This document shows, piece after piece, positions 31,604-43,568 of a stretch of DNA of 64,000 bases. The translations under genes were made by a program, and so were the position numbers. Position 1 is the first letter of the stretch, and each line of letters begins with the position of its first letter. Location of the stretch: contig JAUTXW010000347.1 in NCBI GenBank assembly GCA_030620095.1, positions 263,001-327,000 of the forward strand, in the 5' to 3' direction. The notes beneath the pieces are model-generated. The model ran no database searches. It saw only the letters and a list, made by a program, of their open reading frames with translations, and had not been told where the DNA came from. This DNA comes from Kuschelorhynchus macadamiae (taxonomy: Eukaryota; Arthropoda; Insecta; Coleoptera; Curculionidae).

Positions 31604-33575
31604 TACGGAAGCGTATAAGGGCCACAACTTTTTTATTTTTAAATTCTGACTTTTAAGTCGGAATTTAACAAAATTCTGAGTTTAAAGTCAGAATCTAACA
31701 AAATTCTGAGTTTAAAGTCGAAATTTAACTAAATTCTTAGTTTAAAGTCAGAAATTAACTAAATTCCAAGTTTAAAGTCGGAACTTAACTAGATTCTGAG
31801 TTTAAAATCAGAATTTAAAAAAATTCTGAGTTTAAAGTCAGAATTAAAAAAAAATCTGAGTTTAAAGTAAGAATTTAAGAAAATTCTGAGTTTAAAGTCG
31901 AAATTTAACTAAATTCTGAGTGTAAAGTCAGAAATTAACTAAAATCTGAGTTTAAAGTAGGAATTTAACTAAATTCTGAGTTTAAAGTCAGAATTTAACG
32001 AAATGCATTTTTGACGTCTCCCGCCAAACCTGAAATTGATGTCAGGAGATAGATAACTAAATATTAAGATAGATAAGTGAAATCCATTTCGTTGCAAGTA
32101 AACTCGTTTGAGATTTACCGAGCTTCAAAGGGTCAAAATTGTCATTGTTCAAGCGTCATTTTCTCGAAAACAGTTAAATTTAGGCATGAGAAAGGTAACT
32201 CAATAAGTGCTTTTAGAAAAATATAAAAATTTAATAAAACATATGGCATTGCTTTTAAAAAACGGTTGATGCCTCCGGTTTGAGGTAGAAGCGGCAACAC
32301 CGAGCAATTTAAAATATTTTATAACGAGGGTATATTATGTTCATCTATGGCCAAAGCCAAATTCTCAAAACATCCTATTCGCTGTTTCTCCAGATATTTC
32401 TAATAGGACACTCAACTTGAATGACCCTGAAACAGAGGGAGAGATCTGTCAGTATGTTTCGCGAGACACCCTTACATCGTTGAAACATATTTGAACCGTT
32501 TCCTAAGACTTATTTAGCGTTTTGTATTACCTTTTTTATTTTGTGAACCTTTTAATGTATATGTTTTACTTGTATTCATTTTGGCTTTTTTTTCAGCAAT
32601 AGAAATAAATTAAAATATATAAAATGAATTAATTAAACATGTTTAATTTGTCAGGGACTTATTTAACACTCAAAAATCAAAATAGGAAACTTTTATTTTG
32701 TACTCTCCCCCCTTTTCTCATTTTTTAACTATCTGTAGTTTGGTGGAACAATTCATAGCGCTTTTGCCATTATTCAAACAAGAATATTGAACTTGTTTTC
32801 TTGGTTCCAGTCTGTTATGCAATCGTACGGACTAAAACTTTAAACTCAGAATTTTGTTAAATTCCGACTTTAAACTCAGAATTTTGTTAAATTCTGACTT
32901 TAAACTCAGAATTTTACTAAATTCTTAGTTTAAAGCAAACTACTTTACTTTAAACTAAGAATTTAGTTAAATTCCCACTTTAAACTCAGAATTTTATTAA
33001 ATTCCCACTTTGAACTCAGAATTTTATTAAATTCCCACTTTGAACTCAGAATTTTGTTAAATTAAACTGATTTTAAAACTTTAAACTTAGAATTTTATTA
33101 AATTCCGACTTTGAACTCAGAATTTAGTTAAATTCAAAATAGGAAACTTTTATTTTGTACTCTCCCCCCTTTTCTCATTTTGTAGTTTGGTGGAACAATT
33201 CATAGCGCATTTGCCATTATTCAAACAAGAATATTGAACTTGTTTTCTTGGTTCCAGTTTAAACTAAAATTTAAAGTTAAATTCCCACTAAGAATTTAGT
33301 TAAATTCCCACTTTAAACTCAGAATTTTATTAAATTTCGACTTTGAACTCAGAATTTTATTAAATTCCCACTTTGAACTCAGAATTTTGTTAAATTCTTA
33401 CTTTAAACTCAGAATTTAGATAAAGTCCGACTTTAAACTTAGAATTTTATTAAATTCCGACTTTGAACTCAGAATTTAGTTAAATTCTGACTTTAAACTC
33501 AGAATTTTGTTAAATTTCGACTTTGAACTCAGAATTGAAAAATAAAAAAAATTGTGGCACTTCTACGCTTCCGTA
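31604..33575. mobile_element. Foldback-like element: arms of 30-bp tandem repeats
   Basis: The outer ends are inverted matches: TACGGAAGCGTATAAGG near 31604 and, reversed, TACGGAAGCGTAGAAG at 33575, each followed by GCCACAA and a T-run. Inside come about 12 copies of a 30-bp unit (31642-31999, GAGTTTAAAGTC core) and, in opposite orientation, about 20 more at 32838-33535. AATTTG flanks both ends (31598-31603 and 33576-33581), a short target duplication of 6-7 bp. The middle (32000-32830) has no ORF. A segment of about 125 bp at 32677-32812 is duplicated at 33134-33258, inside the right arm. Long arms built from short tandem repeats are the hallmark of Drosophila Foldback elements. Confidence 0.7.
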
Positions 33576-33581
33576 AATTTG

Positions 33582-34487
33582 TGATGAAAAATAAAAATAA
33601 ACGAAAATTGCGTCGGCGAAATTTAAAATTATTTTATACGATTTATTTCAAAATGACAAATTTTAAATAAACTTTCGTATGAGCTAGAATGACTCGGTTT
33701 GCAACGCTGCCAAATTGAAATGTGATATTTTGTCAAATAAGCCAAAAGTAAAATTTGAATTATCGCTGTCGCAATTTTTACAACGATAAATTTCACGAGT
33801 GAATTCAATTCAAATAAAGCCCTTTGTTCACTGTGAGATTAAAATATACAAGCTACATTAAAAATTATTGAAATAATGGCTAGAAAATAAAAGTTCCCCT
33901 CTTTGTAAGACGCTTAGCATAAATATCCAATTACCAGTGCCTTGTCTCGCTTTATCGGAATAGATCTAATTTTCAATACCCTTATTAATATTATACCTTA
34001 ATTATCAATCTATATATAATTTACTTAAAATAAGAAACTGTGCAACTGAGGCCAGCGTAATTTACTTTAGAACAGGACGTCATACATTAAACCAAAATGG
34101 AATGAGAAAATTAAGAGCATTTAATCATGTAACTTCTATTAAACATATTTGACTTTGTTGTTAGATAGAAGGTGCGTTTATATTATAATGAGCTGTGCCT
34201 TAGGTTTCTATTAAATTATTTTGTTTATTTTTTTGTTTAATTAATATATATCTTATTAAATTTAAATGCAGTAAAAATAAGAGAAAATCTTATATGGTCT
34301 CACCTAATAGGAATGTTTCATGAATTACTAGAAATATGATATTCAAATTTAAAATCACGAATCTTATTTGAAATAAATAATTGAACAAGCAATGCCATTT
34401 CGTCTTTTGTGCAATTGGGGCCAAACTCAACATGTACGCTTGTTTTTCTTTGAGCTAAAATTTTTGTATCAGAATAAAATCTGGATA
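33582..34487. other. AT-rich intergenic DNA, nothing recognised
   Basis: No coding frame, repeat partner or RNA gene was recognised. Confidence 0.5.
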
Positions 34488-34491
34488 TATA

Positions 34492-34493
<2 letters not shown>

Positions 34494-34552
<59 letters not shown>

Positions 34553-34553
34553 A
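34494..34553. repeat. (TA)n microsatellite, left border of PLE-C
   Basis: About 60 bp of TA repeat with one TTTA interruption. Confidence 0.9.
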
Positions 34554-34703
34554 TGTGTCTTCATTCCGGGTGTACATCCGTTCACTACTGTCGTTCTGAA
34601 AAGAACAGTTTTGCTGACGTTTTGGCAAAATTACATTTGGCAATTTCGAAGCTTTCTCGCGTCCGAATAGAGACTGAAGTGTTGGTGACTGCGACGCTTC
34701 CTT

Positions 34704-35067
34704 TTATACCCCCGCTCGCGGCCGAAGGTTATATCTGCGCAGGCGTTGGTCGTTATTTATGTTTTTCGGATGGTGCTGTTGTTGCGCTAATTGTGCTTGA
34801 GTTTTTGCGATTTTAGATTTGTCGATTATTGTCTTCCGTACTGTTGGTAGTTTTAACGATTCGTCCCTTTTATTCAAATCACACTGTTTTTCAATTTCTA
34901 TGGCTTTTCGGATTATTCTGGTCTTATAATGTTCTATATTGGCAATCTCCCTACACCCATAGAAATTTATTTTATGGCCGGTTTCCTGATGATGTAGGAA
35001 TAAAGCTGAGGTTGTTTGTTTATTTTTGATGCTGAGTTTATGCTCTTCCACTCTTGCTGATATTCGC
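34704..35067 (-). pseudogene. PLE-C truncated copy, GIY-YIG C-terminal part
   Basis: The minus strand reads NRRISARVEEHKLSIKNKQT, FLHHQETGHKINFYGCREIA and RIIRKAIEIEKQCDLNKRDE, ending SLKLPTVRKT and NLRPRAGV. These match the end of the plus-strand protein at 37200-37494 with few changes. The copy begins inside the endonuclease domain, so GIY and YIG are missing. No HHR-critical conclusion is drawn beyond the weak motif noted for the family. Confidence 0.85.
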
Positions 35068-35159
35068 CTGTTCTTTTCAGAACGACAGTAGTGAACGGAT
35101 GTACACCCGGAATGAAAACACATTGTATTTTTCCATCCGTGAAGGAGTAAAAATCAACA

Positions 35160-37494
35160 CTATACACCTCTACGGGGAGGAGATTTTCAAGACAATCAAG
35201 ACGTATGAGAAACTGAGAGGTAAGAAAACTAATCTTTTATGTGATCTAACCTTTCAAATTAAGTGTGGGGACAGCGATTTACTTCCTACTTTTACACGGT
35301 TGTCTTAACATACTAAAACTAAGAAAACTAACACCATACTTCAAAATGCTAGTAAGGCGTTATTAAAAGAACAAATCCATCAAACTAGAAAACAACTAGC
35401 CGAGACAGGGAAAGAACTTTTAAAGTTACACCTTAAACTAAGTAACATCATTCACCCTTTATTGTGGAATCGCATAGAAACTTTGACTTTTTGTCGAACA
35501 GAATCAAATAAGAATATTAAGACAGATAAACTTTCGAAAAAGTATGACAATCTTCTTAGAAAGTCGAGTCAGCCACAAGGATCATCAGTAGACGTCGAGA
35601 AATTAGTACATAATATATCATCCTACAGTCTCTCAGAAAGTGAAAAATCCGTACTGAGTAAGGATTTTAATTTTGCGATATCTCCTAAGGAAATCCCTAA
35701 AGAAGAAATAATAGCTGGAGTGGAAGCTATCCTTGACTCCTCTGAAGAAACAAAAGCAGAGGAGAATCGACAAGAGGTGGCAAGAATTTTAAGATCAAGC
35801 AAAACACCAAAACAAATCCTAAATGCCACTGAACAAAGGGCCCTAATAAACCTTCGAAAAAATAAAGACATCACAATCCTTCCAGCAGATAAAGGAAACG
35901 CAACTGTGGTTATGAATACTCAAGATTACGTACAAAAAATGCAGGATATCCTACAAGACAATTGTTATAGGCCTGTTCCAAGGGACCCGACAACGTACCT
36001 AGAAAAAAACAACTAAAAATAAAATAAAAAGTGCACCAATAAACTATGAGATTCAACAAAAAAATCATACCACGGGAAAAATCGAGCAGATGTCCTAAAC
36101 CCCATGGTTTACCAAAAATACACAAACCAGGGGCGTCCATCAGACCTATTGTTAGTGCTGTTAATTCGCCGATACAAAAACTGGAGAAATACCTTTCTGA
36201 AATTATGCAACCAACTGTAGAAAAAGCTGATTCTTTTTTAAAAAACTCGGAGCATTTCACTCGAATTATAAGAGAGATCGTCCTTGAAAAAAACGATATC
36301 ATAGCAAGCCTAGATGTCAAATCGTTATATCCCAGTATTCCCATCGACGAAGCATTGGACAAGATTGCTATGAACGAGGATTTCCAGGCACATACAATAC
36401 AACTCTCGGAGCATTGCCTCAAAAATACTTATTTTTCATTCAACGGGCAAATGTATAAACAAATGGATGGTGCTCCAATGGTGTCCTCGCTATCACCAGT
36501 AGTCGCGAATTTATTTATGATATACTTCGAGAAAGAAGCTCTTGAGAAAGCAAGTTTAAAACCCAAATTATGGATTCGTTATGTGGATGACATATTTATT
36601 ATATGGCAACATGGTCATGCAGAGCTCGAAAAATTTCTGACTCACGTAAATTCAATCAACCCCAGAATACAATTTCCTCTAGAGTTAGAGGAAAACAACA
36701 AACTACCATTTTTAGATGTTTTGGTTACAAAACTGCATAACGGACATTTCGAATACACCGTGCATAGAAAACCAACACATACAGACAGATATTTAAATGC
36801 AAAATCACATCATCTCCCAGCACAAATTCAAGCTGTGGCAAATACCCTAATATCCAGATCCGTGCGATTAACTGAAACACAGACGAGACAAAACGAACTT
36901 AAGGTAATATCTAGTGCTTTAAAGAAAAATGGCTACACAAATCGCACCATAGAGAAAGCTATTAATGCACAGGTTTCCCGAACAACGAACAACAAAAATT
37001 ATGAACCGGGAAAACAACGAGTAGTCTTACCATATGTAAAAGGCACAACAGACAGAATCGGAAGAATTCTTAGGAAACACAACATACAAACAATACACAA
37101 GCCACAAACAACTATAGGTAAACTACTTGGAAACCCCAAAGATAAAATGAAACTGGAAAACCACGGAGTATACAGTATTCCGTGCCAGGACTGTGAAAAG
37201 TTGTACGTGGGGCTAACTAACAGGCGAATATCAGCAAGAGTGGAAGAACATAAACTCAGCTTCAGAAATAAACAAACAACCTCAGCTTTATTCCTACATC
37301 ATCAAGAAACCGACCATAAAATAAATTTCGATGGGTGTAGGGAGATTGCCAATATAGAACATTATAAGACCAGAATAATCCGAGAAGCCATAGAAATTGA
37401 AAAACAGGGTGATTTGAATAAAAGGGACGAATCATTAAAACTACCAACAGTATGGAAGACAAATCTAAAATCGCAAAAACTCAAGCACAATTAG
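35160..37494 (+). pseudogene. PLE-C reverse transcriptase with GIY-YIG endonuclease, broken
   Basis: Frames at 35160-35308, 35462-36016 and 36046-37494 cover the protein with two or three breaks. They show KDITILPADKGNATVV (35869-35916), LPKIHKPGASIRPIVS, motif A ASLDVKSLYPSIP, motif B GAPMVSSLSPVVANLF (the usual G-S-P is changed to V-S-S), motif C RYVDDIFIIW, LPFLDVLV and HRKPTHTDRYL. The endonuclease follows: GVYSIPCQDCEKLYVGLTNR. This branch is close to canonical Penelope elements. A stop at 36014-36016 and the altered motif B argue that it is dead. The last frame alone is 482 codons long, so decay is recent. Confidence 0.87.
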
Positions 37495-37626
37495 CGCAAC
37501 AACAGCACCATCCGGAAAACATAAATAACGACCAACGCCTGCGCAGATATAACCTTCGGTCCCGAGTGGGAATATAAAAAGAAGCGTTGCAGTCACCAAC
37601 ATTTCAGTCTCTATTCGGAGACGAGA

Positions 37627-37682
37627 AAGAAAGCTTCGAAAATGCCAAATGTGATTTTGGCGATACGTCAGCAAAATTGTTC
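37627..37682 (+). ncRNA. Degenerate hammerhead-like motif of PLE-C
   Basis: The fold would be stem I GCT/AGC, a core with TCGAAAA in place of CTGANGA, stem II GCCAAA-TTTGGC, GATA in place of GAAA, minimal stem III and GTC at 37667-37669. The inverted copy near 34605-34660 has different changes (AAAACGTC), so a GAAACGTC ancestor is plausible. Neither copy should cleave. Predicted ancestral cut lies about 10 bases before the start of the direct repeat at 37679. Confidence 0.3.
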
Positions 37683-37765
37683 TTTTCAGAACGACAGTAG
37701 TGAACGGATGTACACTCGGAATGAAAACACATTGTATTTTTCCATCTGTGAAGGAGTAAAAATCA

Positions 37766-37978
<213 letters not shown>

Positions 37979-38014
37979 ATATATATCTACAAAAAATTAG
38001 CATAGTTGCTAAAT

Positions 38015-39715
38015 CACAAAAGTTGCTAAAATTGTCTTCCATTCTGCTCGATGAATTTTTGGACTCGGCTTGCAACTGAACGAGTGGCGTTATAAATATG
38101 AATGAGTAAGTTTTTCTAAAGTATTACTTCAGGTTTTATATACTTCACATTCTTGATAAATCCCCAAAAGTATAGGTTAGGTTAAAAGTGAGTGGATCAA
38201 ATCGACCCTCCACTGCGACTCTGTGGTCTATTGTGGCTCACACTTATGTTTACACTTCCTCGAGCAACTCTAAGTCCTCAATGAGTCTTATTACCTCCTT
38301 TGGGGAGGTATTCTTCAAGTCCTCGGGCAACAGGACATCTCTACCGAAAATAGAGAACCTGATCCTGGCAGCTGCCGGGCATTCACATAGCACATGTCTG
38401 GCTGTCTCGTGATCCTTCATACATAGGCGGCACTCGGATTCGTTTTCAAGCCCCATCCTGTGCATGTGATGTCTTAGACCACAATGGCCAGTGTATAGGC
38501 CTACTGCTGTTTTGAGCTTAATTCTGTTCATATTTAACAGACTTTCTGTTATCCTCTTCTTCATAGGAAGGGGGATAAATGCCTTTGCATGGGACAGGCC
38601 TAGCAGTCCATGCCAATAGAGATTAGCTTTTTCCTCAACCAGGTCCAAAATTGCGCGCTTGGTCGTTTCGTGGGATACTCTCAAAGCTGGTTCAGGTCCC
38701 ATGAATCTCGTCTCTGCTCCTTTCTTTGCTAGAAGGTCCGCAGACTCATTTCCCTCCAAACCTGCATGTCATGGTATCCAGATAAGAGCAATTTTATTGT
38801 CGCTCCTCAGGCCAGCAAGTGCCCTTTGGAAGTTCCAGACTGTTTTGGATGTGCAATGACTCGCTTTAAGTTCTTTAAGGGCCGCTTGACTATCCAATAA
38901 TATTTTTATCGTTTTATTTGTTGTTTGTTGGTCCTGCAACATTCTAACACACAATTCGATAGCATGGCCTTCTGCTTGGAATATTGAGGTGTTATTTCCC
39001 AGTGTTATTATACCCCATGTATTCTAGCTCCTACACCTTTACTGGTTTTGGAGCCATCCGTGAAAAGGCACAGCTCTCCTTTAAGTAGATCAGATTTTTT
39101 CTGATCCCACTCCTCTCTCCCTGGGAAGATCACGGAGTAGGGTTGCTGTGCACTAACAGTTTTTGGTAGCAGGTCCGATAGCATTCCCAACATGTAGTGG
39201 TTTTTCACAACTTTCAGCATGTTGGATGATTCCATGTGACTCTTGCTATCCACCACGCTCTTGGTAACATGATGGAGTCTGTATGTTGTCCTCATTGCTT
39301 CCCCTTCCACAAATAGGTGTCGGAGTGGAGCGAATCGTTCCTGTAATTGACAGGCAAGCCTGTCTCTATAGTCCACTCAGTTTGGCTTGGACAACACTTT
39401 GTTGTCCCTTGCTCCACCAGGCTACAGAGCCATAGACTATCATTGGTCTTACGCTCGTTAGGTACAGTCAATATAGCTGTTTTGGTCTCATACCCCATAA
39501 ATTCCTGCAGATTTTACGGCAGGTCCATAGGGATAGTTTAGCTTTCTGAACTATTTTATTCAGATGAGCATTCCAGTTCAGCGTTTTATCCAGGATAATT
39601 CCCAAATATTTCACTTCAGCCCAAAAGTATAAGTCTAGTGACGTCAGGTCGGGGGAACGCGGAGGCCATTTGTTTGGTCCATATGTACCAAGCCAATTTT
39701 AGCCGAAATTGACAG
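38015..39715 (-). pseudogene. Mariner-like transposase C-terminal fragment, split by a LINE
   Basis: At 39705-39632 the minus strand reads NKWPPRSPDLTSLDLYFWA, the DDE/D-region block WPxRSPDLxxLDxxxWG of Tc1/mariner transposases. It resumes at 38174 with YFWGFIKNVKYIKP and ends ASRVQKFIEQNGRQF, the usual RVQxxIxxNGxxF tail. Stops interrupt both parts. CCCAAAAGTATA occurs at both junctions (38163-38174 and 39620-39631), so the LINE at 38175-39619 inserted here with a 12-bp target duplication. Confidence 0.7.
38175..39619 (-). pseudogene. 5'-truncated LINE with RNase H (I/R1-type group)
   Basis: The minus strand reads, from 39616, VKYLGIILDKTLNWNAHLNK (RT thumb), VRPMIVYGSVAWW, then the RNase H domain: LCLFTDGSKTSKGVGARIHG (first aspartate), KILLDSQAALKEL and GNESADLLAKKG (last catalytic region). 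A C-terminal knuckle follows: CRLCMKDHETARHVLCEC. It ends ...LIEDLELLEEV at 38252-38250. Several stops and shifts break it (for example TGA near 38770 and shifts near 39290 and 39000). RNase H after RT places it in the I/R1/LOA-type group rather than jockey proper. It is flanked by a 12-bp duplication, so the insertion is complete at both ends although 5'-truncated. Confidence 0.75.
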
Positions 39716-39947
39716 TTAGGAAGTGCCTTACCATATGCACTCAACATGTTTAACTTTTCGTAGTTTTGAAAAACATTCATTTTGGACACCTTTTTTTTTT
39801 AAAATATAATCGAAAACGGAATTTGACAATCAATACCTTATTGTTATTTAATTTTATGACATGTAAACAAACAAAAACAAAACGCCTAAAGAATGGCGAA
39901 TTAAAAATAAATGTTTTTTGCTATTTTAGCTATTTAGGACAAATCAA

Positions 39948-40023
<76 letters not shown>

Positions 40024-40596
40024 CAAGAAAAAATGCAATTTTTCTAGATACTTAGATATAGGGTATCCCATTTACGTTTGATAATATTTCAAAAATTAAA
40101 AATCTACATTTTTTTTAAGTACGCCGCTGGATCTACGTAAAAAGTCATAAAACTTTTATATTTAAAGTTTTTTTTTATTTCCATAAATAACCGAGTAATA
40201 AAAGATAATATGAAACGGGTGATTTTGAGACTCTGTATTTTCTAAACCAGTCCAGTTAGCGTATTCTCTGTTGGATTTTTTACCACTAATACTGGCTGCA
40301 GACTTAAAAAGTCGTACACCCACCTATGATTCAAACCCAGGCCCTGCCAGACCAACTCCGGTGTAAACCCAAAGCTTTTTTTCCACATTGCCTCCGTCAC
40401 TATTTTAGCTTTCATTTCAATATCGACGAAAATTTGGACACGAACTTTTGGGGTCAGATAGTATTGGCTAAGATCTTCAAAATTCAAATCTTTAACAAAT
40501 TTTACTTAATCAATGAGTCCGAGCGTTTTTCCAGATTTTCATTTTAAAGCCGGGAAATCAGGGTATGAAGTTTTCAGTTATCCCATCCCGTATACA
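39716..40596. other. AT-rich DNA with a (TA)n run at 39951-40021
   Basis: The (TA)n run is about 70 bp. A minus-strand frame at 40487-40242 (81 codons) has no recognisable features. Confidence 0.55.
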
Positions 40597-42485
40597 CAGG
40601 GTGTTTCCTAAGTACGGTACGTAACTCCAGGAAGTGATTCCTTAAGTCATTTCAAGAAAAGAAATTCCTATGAATATGCATCCGGAGTTGTCTCGATTCT
40701 CAGATTCAGGGTGTTAAAGTTAAAAAAAATCGGTTTTTTTATAAATATCATAAATATCGTTAAGGAGATTTGGTCGAAATTTGGCATTGTTATTTGTAAA
40801 ACTAAGGCGCTAATTTAGCCTTGACTAGATTTAAGTTATTGGATCCAGTGGCGTCTTAAGGGACACCGCAACCATCAATACTGAGAAAAAAAAAGTACGC
40901 CACTGACCATTTTTGCAGTTTTTTAGTTTAAGCAACTAAAAATACAACTTTTTAGTCTCTTGTGTTTTGTTCGTATCTAGGTTCTTCTCCCTAGGGGAGT
41001 TTATCTTACGAGTATCAGCATACTGCGATAGTACTGTCACTGTCATAACAGTAAGTTTTTAAGTTGTCAATTAGCATTGATTTCATTATCCAGTAATTCT
41101 GAAAATGACTGACATGCACTTTATTTATGAATTAGCAAATGGAAATTCGGAAGTGGCACGGGGAATTTACCAAGACTTACATCTTAACAGAGTAATTCCA
41201 TGTGCTAACACATTTAGAACGATACATGCAAGATTAGGTGAAAATGGTAGTTTTCATAAAAATACAGGTGGTGGAAGACCAGAAACTGTAACAACGCCTG
41301 AACTAGAAGAAGCTGTACTTAATGCGGTCGAAGACGATCCTTCAAATAATACCAAGAAGATTGCACTGCAGCTTCAAGTCAGCCCAAAAACATTTTGGAA
41401 AGTTTTAAAAAGAAATCTACTGTAACCATATCACATACAGCGGGTTCAAGCTTTACTGCCTCGGGATTTTCACCCAAAATTTTTTTTTGTAGGTGGTGGC
41501 ACACAATAACAATTTTTTATCAAACATTTTGTTTACAATAATTTTCAGGCAAATTTTTGACGAGATGTTATCATTAATTATCATAGCAACCATTTTTAGG
41601 CCGACGAAAATCCCCACGTTATTTCAGAAAGTCATTTTCAGCAACAATTTTCGTTGAACGTATGGGTAGGAATTATTGATGACGACCTACAAGGCCCGTT
41701 TTTTAGCAGTAAGATTAATAGGTGAATCCTATACAGACTTTTTGCGAGAATATCAACCAAATTTGTTAGAAGATGTGTCCCTACATGTAAGAGCGAACAT
41801 GTGGTTTATGCATGACGGGGCCCCAGCCCATTTTAGGGTCCTTGTTGGTGAGCATCTCGACATCACTTATCTAATCGCTGGATTGGACGTACAGGACCTT
41901 AAAATTGGCCAGCTCGTAGTCCAAATATGAATCTTCTAGATTTCTATTTATGGGGTCATCTGTCATTTTTTTCATCTACCTTAAGTCGAAGTTGTTTATT
42001 TTTTATTTGTTTGTAATTTATGTATAGTAATTAATACATAGTTTTTATTTTTTTAATGTTGTCCATGGAGAATTTTTAAAGTCGTTTAAAGTCAGTTTTA
42101 TTTTTTTTCTCGAAAACGAGGCTAGATACGAACAAAATACAAGAGACAAAAAAGTGGTATTTTTAGTTGCTTAAACTGAAAAAACTCAGCGGCGTACTTT
42201 TTTCTCAATAATAATGGTTGCAGTGCCCCTTAAGCCACCACTGGACTTAATAACTTCAATCTAGTTAGGGCTGAATTAACGCCCTAGTACTAAAAATGAC
42301 ACTGCTAAATTTCAACCAAATCGGTTTAAGGATATTTATGATGTTTATAAAAAAAAAACAATTTTTTTTTAAAAACTTTAAAACCCCGTATCTCAGAATC
42401 GAGACAATTCCGAACACATGTTCATTTGAACTTTCTTTCTTAAAATGGCCTAAGGAATCACCTCCTTAGTTAGGGAACACCCTGT
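40597..42485 (+). mobile_element. Mariner-like element with long terminal inverted repeats
   Basis: Inverted arms of about 365-385 bp lie at 40597-40980 and 42122-42485. Both begin CAGGGTGTT at the outside and end with the GTTCGTATCTAG / CTAGATACGAAC pair inside. Paired landmarks include TCCAGTGGCGTCTTAAGGG and CCCTTAAGCCACCACTGGA. TA is close to both ends but the exact TA duplication is blurred. The coding remnant is in between. Confidence 0.75.
41105..41995 (+). pseudogene. Mariner-like transposase, frame-broken
   Basis: The first frame (41105-41425) starts MTDMHFIYELANGNSEVARG and carries the N-terminal helix-turn-helix part with GGGRPETVTTPELEEAVL and QVSPKTFWKVLKRNLL. After the stop it continues in other frames: HIQRVQALLPRDFHPKF, then DENPHVISESHF, FSLNVWVGIIDDDLQGPFF, and 41790-41930 HVRANMWFMHDGAPAHFRVL (second catalytic aspartate in MHDGAPAHF). 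It ends WPARSPN-like and DFYLWGHL near 41960. This matches a widespread arthropod mariner-type family with an N-terminal DUF4817-like segment (recalled). Several frameshifts and an internal gap make it inactive. Confidence 0.75.
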
Positions 42486-43568
42486 ATAATAAACTTTGGC
42501 TTTTAGCCACAACATCCTTCGTAAGGAATTCCAATTTTGCAATAACTATAGATATTGTATAAATTCCAAAAATACGAGAGATTTATTAAAAGGTAAGTTC
42601 TGGGTACTTGGGCACAAAAAATAGGTTAAGCCGTTTTATCAGAGCTTTCCTCATAATGAAATTTTCACTTTATCAAGAAACGTGACACATATTAATAATT
42701 ACATAAAATTTATAAAGTTATTACCAAATAACTATTTGTATATGTAAACTGTGTTATTATGTGCGTGGAGGAATTCATTACGAGGGTAGATCCGGGTAAA
42801 ACGACTTTTTTCTATTACAATTCTTCCAAAGTAAAAAAGGGTAATTGAATAGAAAAAAAAGGAGATGAAAAATTGTTCTCACGCCCTTAACGTGCTGCAA
42901 TAGAAGAACGGCAATTAAGAAATAATTTAAAATATAAACACGATCTCAAAATGCATAATCAATTTTTCGAAGTGCATAATCAATTTTTTCCCGATCGTTT
43001 CATAAGATTTATTTCACTCTCGGGTCGGTTTTATTGGCTTCACAACTATAAATATACATAAGTCATATCTAAAATTAAAAATTTTAATGTGCCCAAGAGT
43101 ATCGTAAGACACCTTATTTATAGCCAAGCGGCATACAGGAGTACAATAAATACGAATGTGTAAGCTTACCATCCATTTCAGGTACTGCACACTGACATCC
43201 GTTTGAACGATGTCAACGGCTAAACGACATCAGTATTACATCGGTTTTAATATTCAAACAGCCTATTATATTATTATGTTTGGTAGTTAGGTATCTATCG
43301 AAAGTAATAATCTATTATTTACGAGCATTGGCCTTCGAATATCTTTATGAACTATAAATTTAGTGCAATTGTGCCCATGGAAACATTAAAATAAACTTTT
43401 CCTATGAGCATGTGGAAAGTAAAAAGACAAATTATTTTTTTCAGCTGTATCAAAAGTATTACATATTTTTTTGTTATTATAAAAAACCCCGCTTAACAGA
43501 AAGAGGCAATTTCTCATCTAAATTTACAATTCTTTAATACCCTAAAAATTCAAAAATTCATCCCATTA
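42486..43568. other. AT-rich intergenic DNA before the Tigger element
   Basis: No gene was recognised. The last 90 bases (43480-43568) match, inverted, 61340-61430, so they belong to a duplicated host or TE segment into which Tigger inserted. Confidence 0.5.

Noticed and set aside
31640..33540. Regular 30-bp spacing that might suggest a CRISPR-type array
   Set aside because: The units are directly adjacent with no unique spacers, are themselves palindromic, and lie in a eukaryotic TE context. A Foldback-like structure fits better.
35462..37494. Reading the PLE-C region as a host gene with introns
   Set aside because: Breaks lack splice signals and the protein is a plain RT plus GIY-YIG, so frameshift decay is the simpler view.
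38161..38185. AGGTTAGGTTA near the LINE 3' end, like the insect telomere repeat TTAGG
   Set aside because: Only two units, and the LINE sits in a mariner rather than in telomeric repeats. No evidence for a telomere-specific element.
40242..40487. Minus-strand frame of 81 codons with a Trp-rich start
   Set aside because: Not recognised and unsupported by any repeat partner. Kept out of the gene list.
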